This document shows, in pieces, positions 47,575 through 58,455 of a stretch of DNA of 64,000 nt. A program made the position numbers and the translations under genes. The notes under the pieces are model-generated. The model did no database searches, was not told where the DNA came from, and saw nothing but the letters and a program-made list of their open reading frames with translations. This DNA comes from Utricularia gibba (taxonomy: Eukaryota > Streptophyta > Magnoliopsida > Lamiales > Lentibulariaceae): assembly GCA_002189035.1 (NCBI GenBank), contig NEEC01000016.1:1364001-1428000 (forward strand). The letters run 5' to 3'. How positions within the stretch are numbered: position 1 is the first letter of the stretch; the number at the start of each line of letters is the position of its first letter.

Positions 47575-48715
47575 CTAACCGTAGTAGTACTTCTTCAAGG
47601 CCTCTATGGCTCTATTCGCCACTTCTTGTCCAAACATCCTTGGCAAGCTCGAACCAAGCTCCACATCGACGGTGTTTTTCCTAAGAACCCGATCCCTTTC
47701 TTGTAATGATACCCTTTCGGCCTCATCAGCATGTCCATCCGGACAGGCACAGGTTTCCACCCAAATTTGCAGCACCTCTTCGGCAATAGGTTCAAGGTGT
47801 GCCCCAATGATCTCCTCCATATTTCCTGCATCCCCAGCTCCAGCATCAATGCTGACAGCAATTGCTGTGGGAGAGATGAGGGCTCGGAAATACAGATAGG
47901 GAGAAATGTACGGCTTTACACCAGGAAGAGTCTGAAGTCGTTGCCTGTACTTATCCAAGTTCGTTTCTTCATAGTAACTCTTGAGGTAACCAGGGGATGA
48001 AACGAGATCTTTCCTGGGGGTCAGATCGAGAATGAACACCAGAGAAGTTGGGGTGCCCTGAATGAGCTCCACCACAAAATGAGGTGCATTTGTTGAGGGC
48101 TTCAAGTAGGCCGAGAGGGAGATAATGTTGAGTGCTCCATCAGATGGAAGTTTGCAGTGAATCCAGCTTTCCAGAATGAAATCAATCTGAAATCAGTAGT
48201 ATAATACCACAAGAAAGAAAGATCTGAGCTTTGCGTTCCCTGATTCAAGCCCCCACAACCAAACCCACTCTAAAATTCATGTGGATTCCACTTTGCAAGC
48301 AACAAAGGCACAAACTTAGGTTACACAAAACTTGCCCACCATTGCAAACACTGAAACAATCATTTTCCCCCAAATTAGAGAACTAGAAGGTTAAGAGGAC
48401 CTGGGAAGTGGGAGTTCCAGGTCTGAGTTGAAGGGAAGCGGAGGCAGGGCCAGCAGTGAAGTGTTGCACGTCATCGGGAAGAGTACAACCCAGAAGCGAT
48501 GACCCGAGCCGGTCATCCACCGACGAAATCAACCCCAGCATCATGTTTCTCTGTGCGGCGGACGCATAGGGAAACTCCAGGAACTTAGCTCTTAGCTCAC
48601 CTCCGCCGGAACCCATGGACGCCACCACCCCGGAAACCGAAGTAGATCGCCGGAGGGGAAGGCGTTGAGAAGAAGATAAGAGGGCGAATGTGGGAGAAAC
48701 TCCGATGGCCACCAT
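47575..48715 (-). CDS. RCCR: Red chlorophyll catabolite reductase (RCCR)
   Basis: Two exons, 48401-48715 and 47575-48186, encode about 308 residues. The start at 48715 (MVAIGVSPTFALLSSSQ) gives a Ser/Arg-rich chloroplast transit peptide; an in-frame ATG at 48787 would add 24 residues. The mature part is well conserved: KFLEFPYASAAQRNMM, IDFILESWIHCKLPSDGALNIISLSAYL, NAPHFVVELIQGTPTSLVFILDLTPRKDL, YLYFRALISPTAIAVSID and FGQEVANRAIEALKKYYYG. RCCR is a ferredoxin-dependent bilin reductase. It converts red chlorophyll catabolite to the primary fluorescent catabolite after pheophorbide a oxygenase, in senescing plastids. The Arabidopsis homologue is ACD2, whose loss causes light-dependent cell death. 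No damage is visible. Confidence 0.95.
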
Positions 48716-49758
48716 TCTCCAATTTCGAGCTGAGCTGCGTAGTGGGGGCCACTCCGCCACCAATAGAAATACAGCAATAATCCTCATAAAAGCAGTAACC
48801 GTAAAACCAGATGAGTGTGAAAGAGGTGAAGGCGGGGCGGGGGGGACACATCAGGTGGTGGGCACGCGTCCACCGGCGGCAATCACACGGTGGTTGTCGA
48901 CTCTGGCTGGTATCGCCGACAACCCATTCATTCCATTTAATGCTTCATGCTTCCTTCGAAATCAAGTTTTCATTTAAAAAGGCGCACGCATGATGACAAG
49001 ACTTTGGCGCACCCTGAAGCAGCAGCAAGTGGATTCATGAACTTACCAGGTCCAGATATCACCATGCTCCTCTCCATCTCGCCGTCTTTCCTGTCAACTT
49101 CCCATGGACTCCACTCCCGGTATCTGGATGCCCACGCGGGTGCTTCTTTGTTTACATCTACAAGATAATAAATGTATTTTTTTCTTCATGAACATGGTAG
49201 AGAAAACACTTGCTCCATCTATGGACACTTGGTATTCCAACTGCAATCCACTCTCATCACGCAACTTGAATGAGGAGGTTGCATTAAGTGAAAGGCGGGG
49301 GAGCAGGGGAGCATGGGTGGCGCATGGCTCCGGCCCCCGGCGACCAGCCCCACCCATCGGAAACCCTACGCCGCCCAGTCGCATCACATTCTTCATTAAA
49401 TGTGTGACAGCAGCGATCCAACACCACATATCTTGCAATTTCTAACCCATCATTCATTGCATTGCACGGAGATGCTGCGCCCGTCTCGTCTCGTCTCGTC
49501 TCCTCCTCTTCACCAAACGTGCAACCTCCGGTGTTACGGGTTCCGGGAAAAGAAATTTCAGCAATGCATCGTACGGAGTCGTTTCCTAATAATCATCACA
49601 TGATTAAAATTCAAAATATGTAAAGATTTAATTTCTCTAAAATCAATTGAATGAAGTAATGAAACACAAAAAATCAATGAAATATGCGATAATAATAATA
49701 AAAAGGCCGACATGAAAAAATAAATAAATTCATCCTTGTAAACCAGAATTTTATTTAA

Positions 49759-49970
49759 CAAACATGATTATAGGAGTTTTACGCATTAAAAAACGAGTCT
49801 ACCGAATATACATTATTTATTCACAATACATTCATACGTACGCTAGCAATGTGAATAGGAGTAGCAAACATGATTATAGGAGTTTTACGTATTAAAAAAC
49901 GCGTCTACCAAACATACATTATTTGTTCCCACTACATACATACGTGCGTTAGGAATGTGAATACGACTAG
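49759..49970 (+). repeat. Tandem duplication, period about 106 bp
   Basis: CAAACATGATTATAGGAG begins at 49759 and again at 49865. Both copies continue through TTAAAAAACG, ACATACATTATTTRTTC-like text and AATGTGAATA, with scattered differences. A third start (CAAACAGACC) follows the second copy. Confidence 0.88.
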
Positions 49971-49984
49971 CAAACAGACCTTAG

Positions 49985-50080
49985 TTTTTTAAAAGCAATG
50001 ATTTGGATGATGTTCTTGATTATGCAGTCAATTATTGATACGTAATCAATAATTGCGCCAAATCATCATTTCTTAAAAAA
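49985..50080. repeat. Two-tier inverted repeat (MITE-like hairpin)
   Basis: Outer arms 49985-50006 and 50058-50080 are imperfect inverted repeats (AATGATTTGG against CCAAATCATCATT plus T/A runs). Inside, CAATTATTGAT and ATCAATAATTG (50029-50055) form 11-bp arms with a 5-nt loop. It is AT-rich and about 96 bp long. Confidence 0.75.
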
Positions 50081-50463
50081 CAGATAATGGAGGTTTTATT
50101 TAATTTAAATACGCCCGGCCTATAATTGAACAAGCCAGGCGTGTAATATCAATTATTATTATTTTTAATGGCAAATAATTGAGCCAGAATTCATTTCGTG
50201 TGTGAAATTTGAATTCTCGCCATTTAATAATTTGAGCAAGCTGGGGGCTTGTACTGGATGGTTGGGTGGGCCCATTTCTGGTGACTTGTGATCATAATTA
50301 CTGATATTATTTATTTTTTTAGTAAAAAGAAAAAGATGTTAATTTGAGTTTGACTTCGGGGAGACGCGCATTGACAATCCATGATGCGGTTATTAATACA
50401 TAACTGTTTAATAACTCATTTAAAAAGTTTTAATGGGTGTGGGGGCCACATCACTCGCCCTCT

Positions 50464-50471
50464 TATAAATA
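50464..50471 (+). promoter_or_regulatory. TATA box of the SMI1/KNR4-like gene
   Basis: TATAAATA about 63 bp upstream of the ATG at 50534, in a GC-rich context, fits a core promoter with a short leader. Confidence 0.55.
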
Positions 50472-50533
50472 CCCACCCGTCCCCGCTTCTGGCACTCCCC
50501 GTCTCAACTGTGAAGAAGTTTCCTCAACGAAGA

Positions 50534-51678
50534 ATGGTGGACGTGGAACGGAGAATGGCCGGAATGAATCCGGGGCACGTGGCGGGACTGCGGCGTTTAT
50601 CGGCGAGGGCGGCGGCGTCTGTGCCGTCGACGCCGATGAACAGTCAGTTTTCGTTTGCTTCTCTCGCTGATAAAGTGATCACCCATCTCAAACAGTGCGG
50701 CATTGCGGTGCAACAGGGGCTGACGGAGGCGGAGTTCGCGGTAGCGGAGGCGGTTTTCGGATTCAGTTTTCCACCGGATCTGAAGGCGGTTTTATCCGCT
50801 GGTTTGCCGGTGGGAGCGGGATTCCCGGACTGGCGATCTCGGTTTCACCTCCGGGCTTTGATCGATCTCCCGATGGCTTCGGTTTCGTTGCAAATTGCTC
50901 GGAATTCCTTCTGGGCGAAATCGTGGGGCCGAAGCCAGTGGATCCGGAGAGAGCTCTGAAAAATGCGCGGAATGCTCTGAAACGGGCTCCAATTTTGATA
51001 CCTATATTCGATCGGTTTTACATCCCATGCAGCCCCTGCCTCGCCGGAAACCCAATTTTCTACGTCGATGAGGAGAAGGTTTACTGCTGCGGCTTCGGCC
51101 TGTCCGATTTCTTCGACGGTGAGTTCCGTTGCCACGACGGCGGCGCTGTAACCAAGCGCCGCTCCCGAAGCTCCGGTGGCTCCTCAAGGGGGAGCCTAGA
51201 TTCGTCCTCCAGCAGAAGCACAACGCGATGGGTGGAGTTCTGGAGCGACGCCGCCACGGACAGCCGCCGGAGAAGCTCGAACTCGTCATCCTCTTCCTCC
51301 TCCTCGCCCGACCGGGTTTACAGATCCGAAACACCGAAATGGGTCGATGAATATGTGGGCCGCATCGGGTCTGTCCTCAGAGAAGGCGGGTGGGCGGAAT
51401 CCGACGTCTCGGAGATCGTCGATGTGGCAGCATCCGGATTGTTCAACGACGAGATGGTGATGATCGACAATCGAACGGCCCTCGACGCTCTGCTCCTGAA
51501 AACGGGCCGTTTGTCAGACACGCTCCGGAAAGCGGGGTGGAGCTCCGAGGAAGTCTCCGACACCCTGGGATTCGATTTCCGGCCCGATAAACCGACGAAG
51601 AAACTGCCGCCGGAGTTCGCGGCTAAGCTCGGGAAACTGGCGGAGATCCTCAACGCGTCGGGTGTGCCACGTCAGTGA
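50534..51678 (+). CDS. SMI1/KNR4-like domain protein, plant type; apparent frameshift
   Basis: Starts [27 protein letters not shown]. An SMI1/KNR4-like segment follows: [41 protein letters not shown]. Next come [11 protein letters not shown], then in the +1 frame [34 protein letters not shown] and [24 protein letters not shown] Ser-rich stretch leads to a C-terminus [18 protein letters not shown] ... [12 protein letters not shown]1/KNR4 domains act as protein-interaction folds, named from the yeast glucan-synthesis regulator; the plant role is unknown to me. The two halves lie in different frames that overlap at a G run (50925-50928). One extra G joins them into one 381-residue protein. Single exon. 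Confidence 0.8.
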
Positions 51679-52163
51679 AGCACAGAAGACAGGCTGGAAA
51701 AAAGAATCAAAACTCCACCTAATGTATACTTGTCGATGCCTTCTTGACTCTGTAACAATAAACTCACCAATAGACTGATACAATAAGCGAAACCAGAATC
51801 TCTGGGATTTGAAAACCTGCGAAAAACTCCCCAAGAGAAAACTGCTGTCAATGGAGATCCTGCATCCTCCTGCTTCTGTCCTAAAAAGGAAGCACAACAT
51901 GTTAGATCACAGCCACTGTGAAATCAATCATTGGGGCCTCTGATTTTAGATCAAACTTCAAGAGACACGTATCATTTAAATCAATCATTCAAAGTACAAG
52001 GGCGATGAGTAACTTGACCTCTCTCCAGAGAGAATGGATAATATAGACACAACAGGGTTACCAACTAATAAACAGCAGTCAACATGGCGATTACATCATG
52101 AACAGTGCTATAAAGATCAGAAACACACACAATCAAATAGAACCAGATCCCGAGAGCCATCAG
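51679..52163. other. Convergent 3' UTRs of the SMI1/KNR4-like and RRM genes
   Basis: No gene is seen; the length fits two 3' UTRs. A final untranslated exon of the RRM gene may lie here. Confidence 0.5.
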
Positions 52164-54906
52164 TCAGTAAGGCCTATATCTGAAATCAGCACGTGAAGGT
52201 CTGCCACCAAACATACCGCCTCCAACACCATAACCCCACTGCCCACATATAGGCAACGACAGTAAGCATTATGCCATTCGAAATGGACTGTGTTTTAACA
52301 AAATTACAGTCGAACTTACATCATCAAAATCCATGCTGCCATAAATCCTGCCATAAGGGGGCGGAGTGGTCCTCCCGCAAAGTCAAATTGCTCAGGCTGG
52401 TTCCTCATGAAATTCCCACTATGACCGGAGTCTTCTACTGGTGTCGCCGAATCAATAGCAACCTGAAGGGAAAAACAAACAGAAAATTTACAATTTGTTA
52501 CTCCGGTGAAATTCAACCTTAATCTCGAAATGTAGCAGAGAAGTACTTAGTAGTCTGAAATTACACATATTTTCGTAGGTGCAGTGGATGAAAATTTCAA
52601 ATATCAACAGTAATAAACCTGCTGCCCACATATTTCATGTGATTTTCGAGCCACACGATCTGCAACACCTTCATCGGCAAATGTTACAAAACCAAATCCT
52701 CGATGGCCAGTTCTCTTAGGATCCTAAAAAAGAGGCACATAAAATAAAATAAAACGAATAAGCTCAAATTGTGAATATGGGTTCAGAGCCATGAGAGTTC
52801 ATTGTCTAAGTTAAGACAACTGATCTACTGAGCTGTCAATTAGAAGAGGTCTGTGTGCGTTTTCGTATGTATGTATATATTGAAAAAATGGAGAAAGAAA
52901 GAACTAATACACCTTACCTTTGGAATATAAGCATCCAGAATTCGGCCAAACCTTCCAAAATGAAGGCGTAGATCTTCCACCGTGGCCTCTTGAGGAAGCC
53001 TGCCTACAAAGATTTTGTTGCCAATACCACGCACTGGCCCCCCTCCTGATAAATACATGTGCGATCATATTATCATACCTGGTGATCATATACATAGTAA
53101 CAGAGGTGTTGGTTCTGCTTGAAACATACTTAACCCATACGCAGCACTAGGATTATCATAAAGGGTGGGGGCACCAAGTGCAGCGTATCTGGTTGCAGCA
53201 TTTATATATGCACTGTATGCACCATATCCACTCACACTGGGTGGAGCCCTGCCAACAGGCCTAAAATCTTCATTCTGCAGCACATAAAAAGTGCTCTCAT
53301 GTGATGAAAAATAATGCAACTTCAAAAGGATCACTGAATTCCATTTACAAACTTGAATGTGCATAACATGCAAACGACCATTAAAGCCTTCATAGTGGAC
53401 TTGACACACGGAAAAACCATTAGATCAAACCTTACAGAATCTTGTGCTGAATGCGAAAAAACTAATAGTTGTTTTAATTCAAAAACAGATGTGCCCCAGA
53501 AATCAAGCAAAAAACACAAAAAACATATGCTAGAGATTCCTTGCTAAGATATTTTATAAGGTACCTTTGGTGTTGCTCTGTCTACAACCACAGTTGAACC
53601 ACCCAATTCATGAGTCTCAGCCATCAAATCATCCACAGCATCTGCCAATGTAACAAAATTTAGAAAGCACGTCATAGCACCAGGTGACAAATACTCAAAA
53701 TAACATGAAACTCAAACAGTTAATTCATATTGTATTATTAAAAAACCCTGTTTCCGAAAAAATGCAGATATGGTGATGCATCAACTCTCTCAAAGTAACA
53801 CGTGAAATTAAGGGAATTCACAACGAAACCCATAAAATCATTAAAAAATATTACCAGAGGTTGCAAATGTTATAAATCCGATTCCACGATGGCCTCGGGT
53901 TGTGGGATCCTGAGAATTACGTAACCAACTGAAATAATAGAAATGGCAGCAAGTCAATCAGACACCTAGAAAGATGTACAAACCTTTGGCATGTATAAGT
54001 CCGTTATTTCACCATATCTCTCAAAATGACTGCAGAGAACAGAGCAAGATGTCACATGCATAACTTAGGTTTAGTATTAAAACTAGGTTAACAAATAAAT
54101 AACTACCAACTTTCTGAATGCAGCTTCAGAAACGGATGCTGGAATCCTTGCTACAAAAATCCGGGTGACTTTTTTGGATGGCGTTCTCATCTCTTCCTGA
54201 TGAATCGGCTGAAGTTTTACCAAGACAACCACTGATGGTCAAAATAAAAAATGTAAACGATGAAGAAACTAACCCTTGGCGTAGCAATTTTAACTTCCAG
54301 CATTCTGCCACCAAGGAAATGCTCACCTTCCAGTGCATCCTGAAAGCAGAGGAGTTCCAAGTGAAAAAATAGGCCCACTATCAAATTGACTCAATAAAAG
54401 GTATAAACAAAAGAAACAGCATAACCATATAATGAAATAAGCAGACGCATCACCTTAGCATCCTCCACATTGGCAAATGTTACATATCCAAAACCGCGTG
54501 ATCGGCCTGTAGATCGTTCCTGTTAAGAACACATGAATGCTTCTCAGCTTACATTCCACACTAGAAGACGGTTCGAACAAAAGCAGTCATTTTCACTTTC
54601 ATATGAAAAAGTTATCTAAATTTCACCAGTGGCCTTAGAATTCACAAAGTATAATATGTAAGCTTGCATAATCTTGTCAAATCAATAAAACCGTACGGCA
54701 TAACCTTCAAAACAATGCAATCCTCCAGCTCCCCAAATTTGCTCATGTACTCCCGAAGTCCATCCGTTTCCACTTCCCAAGGAATTCCTAAAACCTATAA
54801 AAGATACAACCACAAAAATTCAGAACCACTTACTAGAAGATGAATAAACGCATTAGAACAAAAAGAAAAGAACATTAAAATCTTACAACAAGCTTCCGTT
54901 CCGACA
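52164..54906 (-). CDS. Triple-RRM hnRNP-like RNA-binding protein; apparent frameshift near the C-terminus
   Basis: A tiny first exon (54886-54906, MSERKLV) is followed by exons at about 54707-54795, 54453-54519, 54275-54343 and onwards to the stop at 52164. RRM1 holds KLVVLGIPWEVETDGLREYMSKFG and SRGFGYVTFANVEDA. RRM2 holds TRIFVARIPASVSEAAFRKHFERYG and HRGIGFITFATSDAVDDLM. RRM3 holds NKIFVGRLPQEATVEDLRLHFGRFG and GHRGFGFVTFADEGVADRV. The aromatic RNP1 and RNP2 residues are present in all three. A Gly/Tyr-rich tail ends SRADFRYRPY. The layout resembles plant hnRNP/TDP-43-like proteins acting in nuclear RNA processing. One C appears missing in the run 52357-52361 (read as G on +): with it the exon ends YGSMDFDD at a GT donor. 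Confidence 0.87.
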
Positions 54907-54950
54907 TGTGCTGCAGAAAACGAATGAAGGACTACTGACTTCCTCACTCC

Positions 54951-54996
54951 TCCCTCCTCTCTCTCTCTCCCTTTCTCTCTCTCTCTCTCCCCCTCG
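54951..54996 (+). repeat. CT microsatellite in the RRM gene 5' UTR
   Basis: A CT-rich run (GA on the coding strand) lies about 50 bp upstream of the start codon, a common place for GA repeats in plant 5' UTRs. Confidence 0.8.
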
Positions 54997-55029
54997 TATC
55001 TCTCCCCTCCCCCTCCCAACTTGCTAATC

Positions 55030-57032
55030 ACTCAAGGCACTCATCCTGCAGACCAAGGCAATAGGGACACTTCTTTCTCACAACACACGATAACCATCGC
55101 CGTATTCCTTAAAATCTTATAGATAAACATCAGATCTCGTCCGAAGAAAAATGAAAAACGCATGAATTGAAAAAGGAAGCTAGAAAGAACGCAGGTTGGT
55201 TGGGGAAGCACTTGCATCCCAAAACTGACCTTCCAATTCGTATGAAAATTGAGGATTTCAAAACCCTAATCGCTCCCTAAAGGCACTCCCCCACAACTCA
55301 TTCCTGGCGCCGCTGGGTTACTTGGTCGTGCGCAGATCACTGCTCCAAAATTTGCTAAACTGATCGGCGAAGTTGCCGCGCCAGCGCACAGCTACTTTCA
55401 ACCGCGACGACCTCCCTCCGTCCCACCCTCGTTTAGATAATTGAAATGGATATTATAATAATAAAAACAGTAACTCATTTTTAATTTCGCATTTCATCCA
55501 AAACATTTATCAGAATAAATGCGTTAAAGAAATATTTTTCAACTTATTTAGAATTGGTTTGAGATTAGGATACTAATATCTTTATTTATAATATAATAAA
55601 ATATATATAATATTTGATATTCGATAATAAAATTCTAGATATATAAATATTTAATATTTATATACATAATTACACCACAGTCACGGTTTTTTTAGGATTT
55701 TAAAAGGTTAGTTTTTTATAAGTTTTTTTTTTGTTAAATTAAGTGTGCAAGTACAAATGGGCCAATCTCCTCACGATAAGGCAGCCCATTGTAACCAGGC
55801 TCCGGTCCATCCAATCAAACAAACAATTTGGAATGGAGTACTTTATTCTTATAGATACAAAATAAATAAATATAAGACAATGTGATGTGGATGTAGGAAG
55901 CCCAAGCCTTGTCTTCTTGAATTGGCCCACGAGGTAGATCCAAAACGTCAGGATTCCCTTGCCAAATAGATGTGACGAAAAAGAAGGTTTGAGGACTTGG
56001 TGCGCAAGTACCAACCTTTCTAGAGTTTATTCAATTTTCCTATTTTATTTCTGAGCACATTTGGAGCAATTCATTTTCTGTTGATTTTTAATACTGTGTT
56101 GTTATTTGATTGAGTACGGACTTGATATTTGTGCTTCAATGACACTGTTCTATTGAATTCATTTGAGTATTTTGTTTGTGAGAATTGAGTTGTAGAAGTT
56201 ATCCACTCTACTAACATCTACATCACAATGTCACTTTCTTCACATATCTTGTTGATTTGTATATTTTGTTATATTAGATTTAAGTGTGTAAGGCACCATA
56301 CAATATTTTTTGATCAGTTAGATGACCTCCATTACTTAGTGAAGGATTTACCTTCCAAATTATAAATGAGATGTAAAGGCAATGATCTAACCTTCCCTAA
56401 TTTATTGAAGGTGCATGTAGTAATTTAATAGTAGATCGTCATGATGGAATGTGGCTGACTTCCGTTGATGAGATCATGAATGTAAAAAATAAAGACAATG
56501 AAAATGAAAGCAAGAAGTTTACTGATATTACATTAATTTCACTTGAATTAATTACTACATCAAGAACACGAAAGAATCAATAATTTTTCAAGATATTATT
56601 TCCAAACAATAAATCATACGACATTGAGTTAAATCTATTCAAAATGGATCAAATAGAGTAAAGTTGGATAATGACTTATTAATTCACTATTAGTACTTTT
56701 ATTTTGAGTAGGTCTAAACAAGGAAAACATATATTTGAAGGTTAACATAATTCATTTTAATCCTAAAAAGTACTTCAAAATCAGGTTTATTTTAAATAGG
56801 ATAGCTTTCAATCTAAAACACACATAAATTTAGAAATATTCATTATTTTAAAGAAGTTGTAAAGATCGAGTTTTTGTTTTCTTATAATAAAAAACATTTA
56901 ATTGTGGTGGGTATTTTTTTTTTTAAAAAAAGAGGGATCGATAGGGAATTGGTTGGACCCACCCTTGATTTTGATGCTAAGGTCTAAGAGTAGGGTGGGG
57001 CCAAGCGAAGTAGACTATAAAAACCCAAAATT
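55030..57032. other. RRM upstream region and AT-rich spacer
   Basis: From 55030 to about 55430 is the RRM promoter and 5' UTR, probably with a leader intron. From 55440 to 57032 the DNA is AT-rich. An open - strand frame at 55739-56014 has no recognisable domain. No gene is supported. Confidence 0.5.
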
Positions 57033-57743
57033 GAGTTAATTGGGGAACTAGCCCTCTCCAAAAAACAGGTTTGCTCAATGGCCCTATCTGGAAATTCTTG
57101 ACTATTTATCTCTACTTTTTGTAGGTATTAGCTAAATAGCCCAACTTTTAGTATAAATACAAATAATTAATTATTGATTACGAAAAATAATAATAGAAAA
57201 TCAAATATACATTTTATATATATTTATTTATTCATTAAATTTTATATAACTAATATATAGCTAAAAATATATATATAATGTATATTTGATTTTCGCCTTG
57301 CTTGGATTCTTGATGTTACCTCGGTGCAGGCACAGGATGGAGACATAGGCAGGATGTGGAGAAGGCTTGAGTTGAAGGGGGAGATACCTGTCTCCAGATC
57401 CTTTCATGGTGCTTGCGCCAATCCATCGGGGCGTTTCTTGTACCTCTGTGGCGGGATGGTGGATGGAGTGGTGAAGCCGGCCGATTCCTATAAATTTTTA
57501 AATTTATGTTTTTAGCTATATATTAATTATATAAAATTTAATGAATAAATAAATGTATATAAAATGTATATTTGATTTTCTATTATTATTTTTCGTAATC
57601 AATAATTAATTATTTTTATTTATACTAAAAATTGGGCTATTTAACTAATAACTACAAAAAGTAGGGCTAAATAGCCAAGAATTTCCAGATAGGACCATTC
57701 AGCAAACTTTTTTTTTGCAGAGGGCTAGTTCCCCAATTGACCC
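57033..57743. mobile_element. Pack-MULE-like transposon carrying a kelch gene fragment
   Basis: Two long inverted repeats, about 57033-57294 and 57507-57743, face each other. The ends read GAGTTAATTGGGGAACTAGC on the left and GGGTCAATTGGGGAACTAGC on the reverse complement of the right. Both then run through ACTAGCCCTCT, CTATCTGGAAATTCTTG and TACTTTTTGTAG and the same AT-rich inner stretch. The roughly 210 bp between them is GC-rich and encodes part of a kelch protein. This is the structure of a Pack-MULE, a non-autonomous Mutator-like element that has captured host DNA. A clean 9-bp duplication is not visible; the flanks CCCAAAATT and CCATAAATT are only similar. Confidence 0.75.
57330..57489 (+). 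pseudogene. Captured kelch-repeat gene fragment
   Basis: After an intron-like stretch ending GTGCAG, an open reading segment gives AQDGDIGRMWRRLELKGEIP, SRSFHGACANPSGRFLYLCG and GMVDGVVKPADS. Trp, then P-x-SR-x-x-HGAC and the FLYLCGG core match the kelch/galactose-oxidase beta-propeller repeat. It runs straight into the AT-rich inverted repeat at both ends, so it is an exon piece with its 3' splice site, not a gene. The donor locus should lie elsewhere in the genome. Confidence 0.72.
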
Positions 57744-58455
57744 ATAAATTAAGGTTTAGGATTTAATATTTTTTATTAATAAAAATGGATGATGACGAGG
57801 AGAATGACAGCATCGGCCATGGGTGTACAAAATGTAGACATACTAATTTCAGCATATCATAAATTTGGTCATTCTTAATTAAAATTTTTTGCCTAGATAT
57901 GTGAAATTAATATGATAATAACCATTTTTTTAAATGATTGGTGATGGAGGTATATTTATAATAAAGATATTTAACTAATTGAATCATGTAAATATTTTAC
58001 TGTGTTTTAATAAATTTATTTATATTTTTTAAATACCGTATATTAGAATTATATTTGTTCTCTAATAAATACGTAATTTATTATAATATTTGTATAATCC
58101 TTGAAATCATTTGTTTTTTTTAAAATCCTGAATTGCATGGATTTTATTAATTAAATGAGTTATAATTCTTATTTATTAAATATAATTTCAATTATAAATT
58201 CCTTAATTATTATTCATGATATAAATATTAATTGAATAATACAAAATGTTATAATTATTATATTTGGGAGGTTTGACGGAGATTTTACAGCGTCCGTCTC
58301 CTTCAACTGGAATTCCCGCGATAGCATACACGTGATTCCCCGCCCGATCTTTATACGCACGTTTTCCGGTTTCCGCTTCAACGAGAGGCGGCGAACCAGC
58401 ACCCATTCGATCCCCCTTTCCCACTGCAATTTTTTTCCCAAGCTTTTTCTGGTTG
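57744..58455. other. MAPKKK upstream region
   Basis: AT-rich to about 58260, then a GC-richer leader. The - strand open frames overlapping 58203-58441 lie in this leader and have no domain. Confidence 0.5.

Larger units (their letters stand above)
48716..50533. other. Divergent intergenic region with tandem duplication and hairpin
   Basis: Lies between the RCCR start (-) and the SMI1/KNR4-like start (+). It has a GC-rich stretch to about 49550 with short frames of no known domain, then AT-rich DNA. A 106-bp tandem duplication (49759-49970), a hairpin (49985-50080) and a TATA box (50464-50471) are listed separately or below. Confidence 0.55.

Noticed and set aside
49485-49505. CGTCT repeat as a minisatellite
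   Set aside because: Only about three units; not noteworthy.
55739-56014. 91-codon - strand open frame in the spacer
   Set aside because: No domain and no gene structure around it; surrounded by stops.
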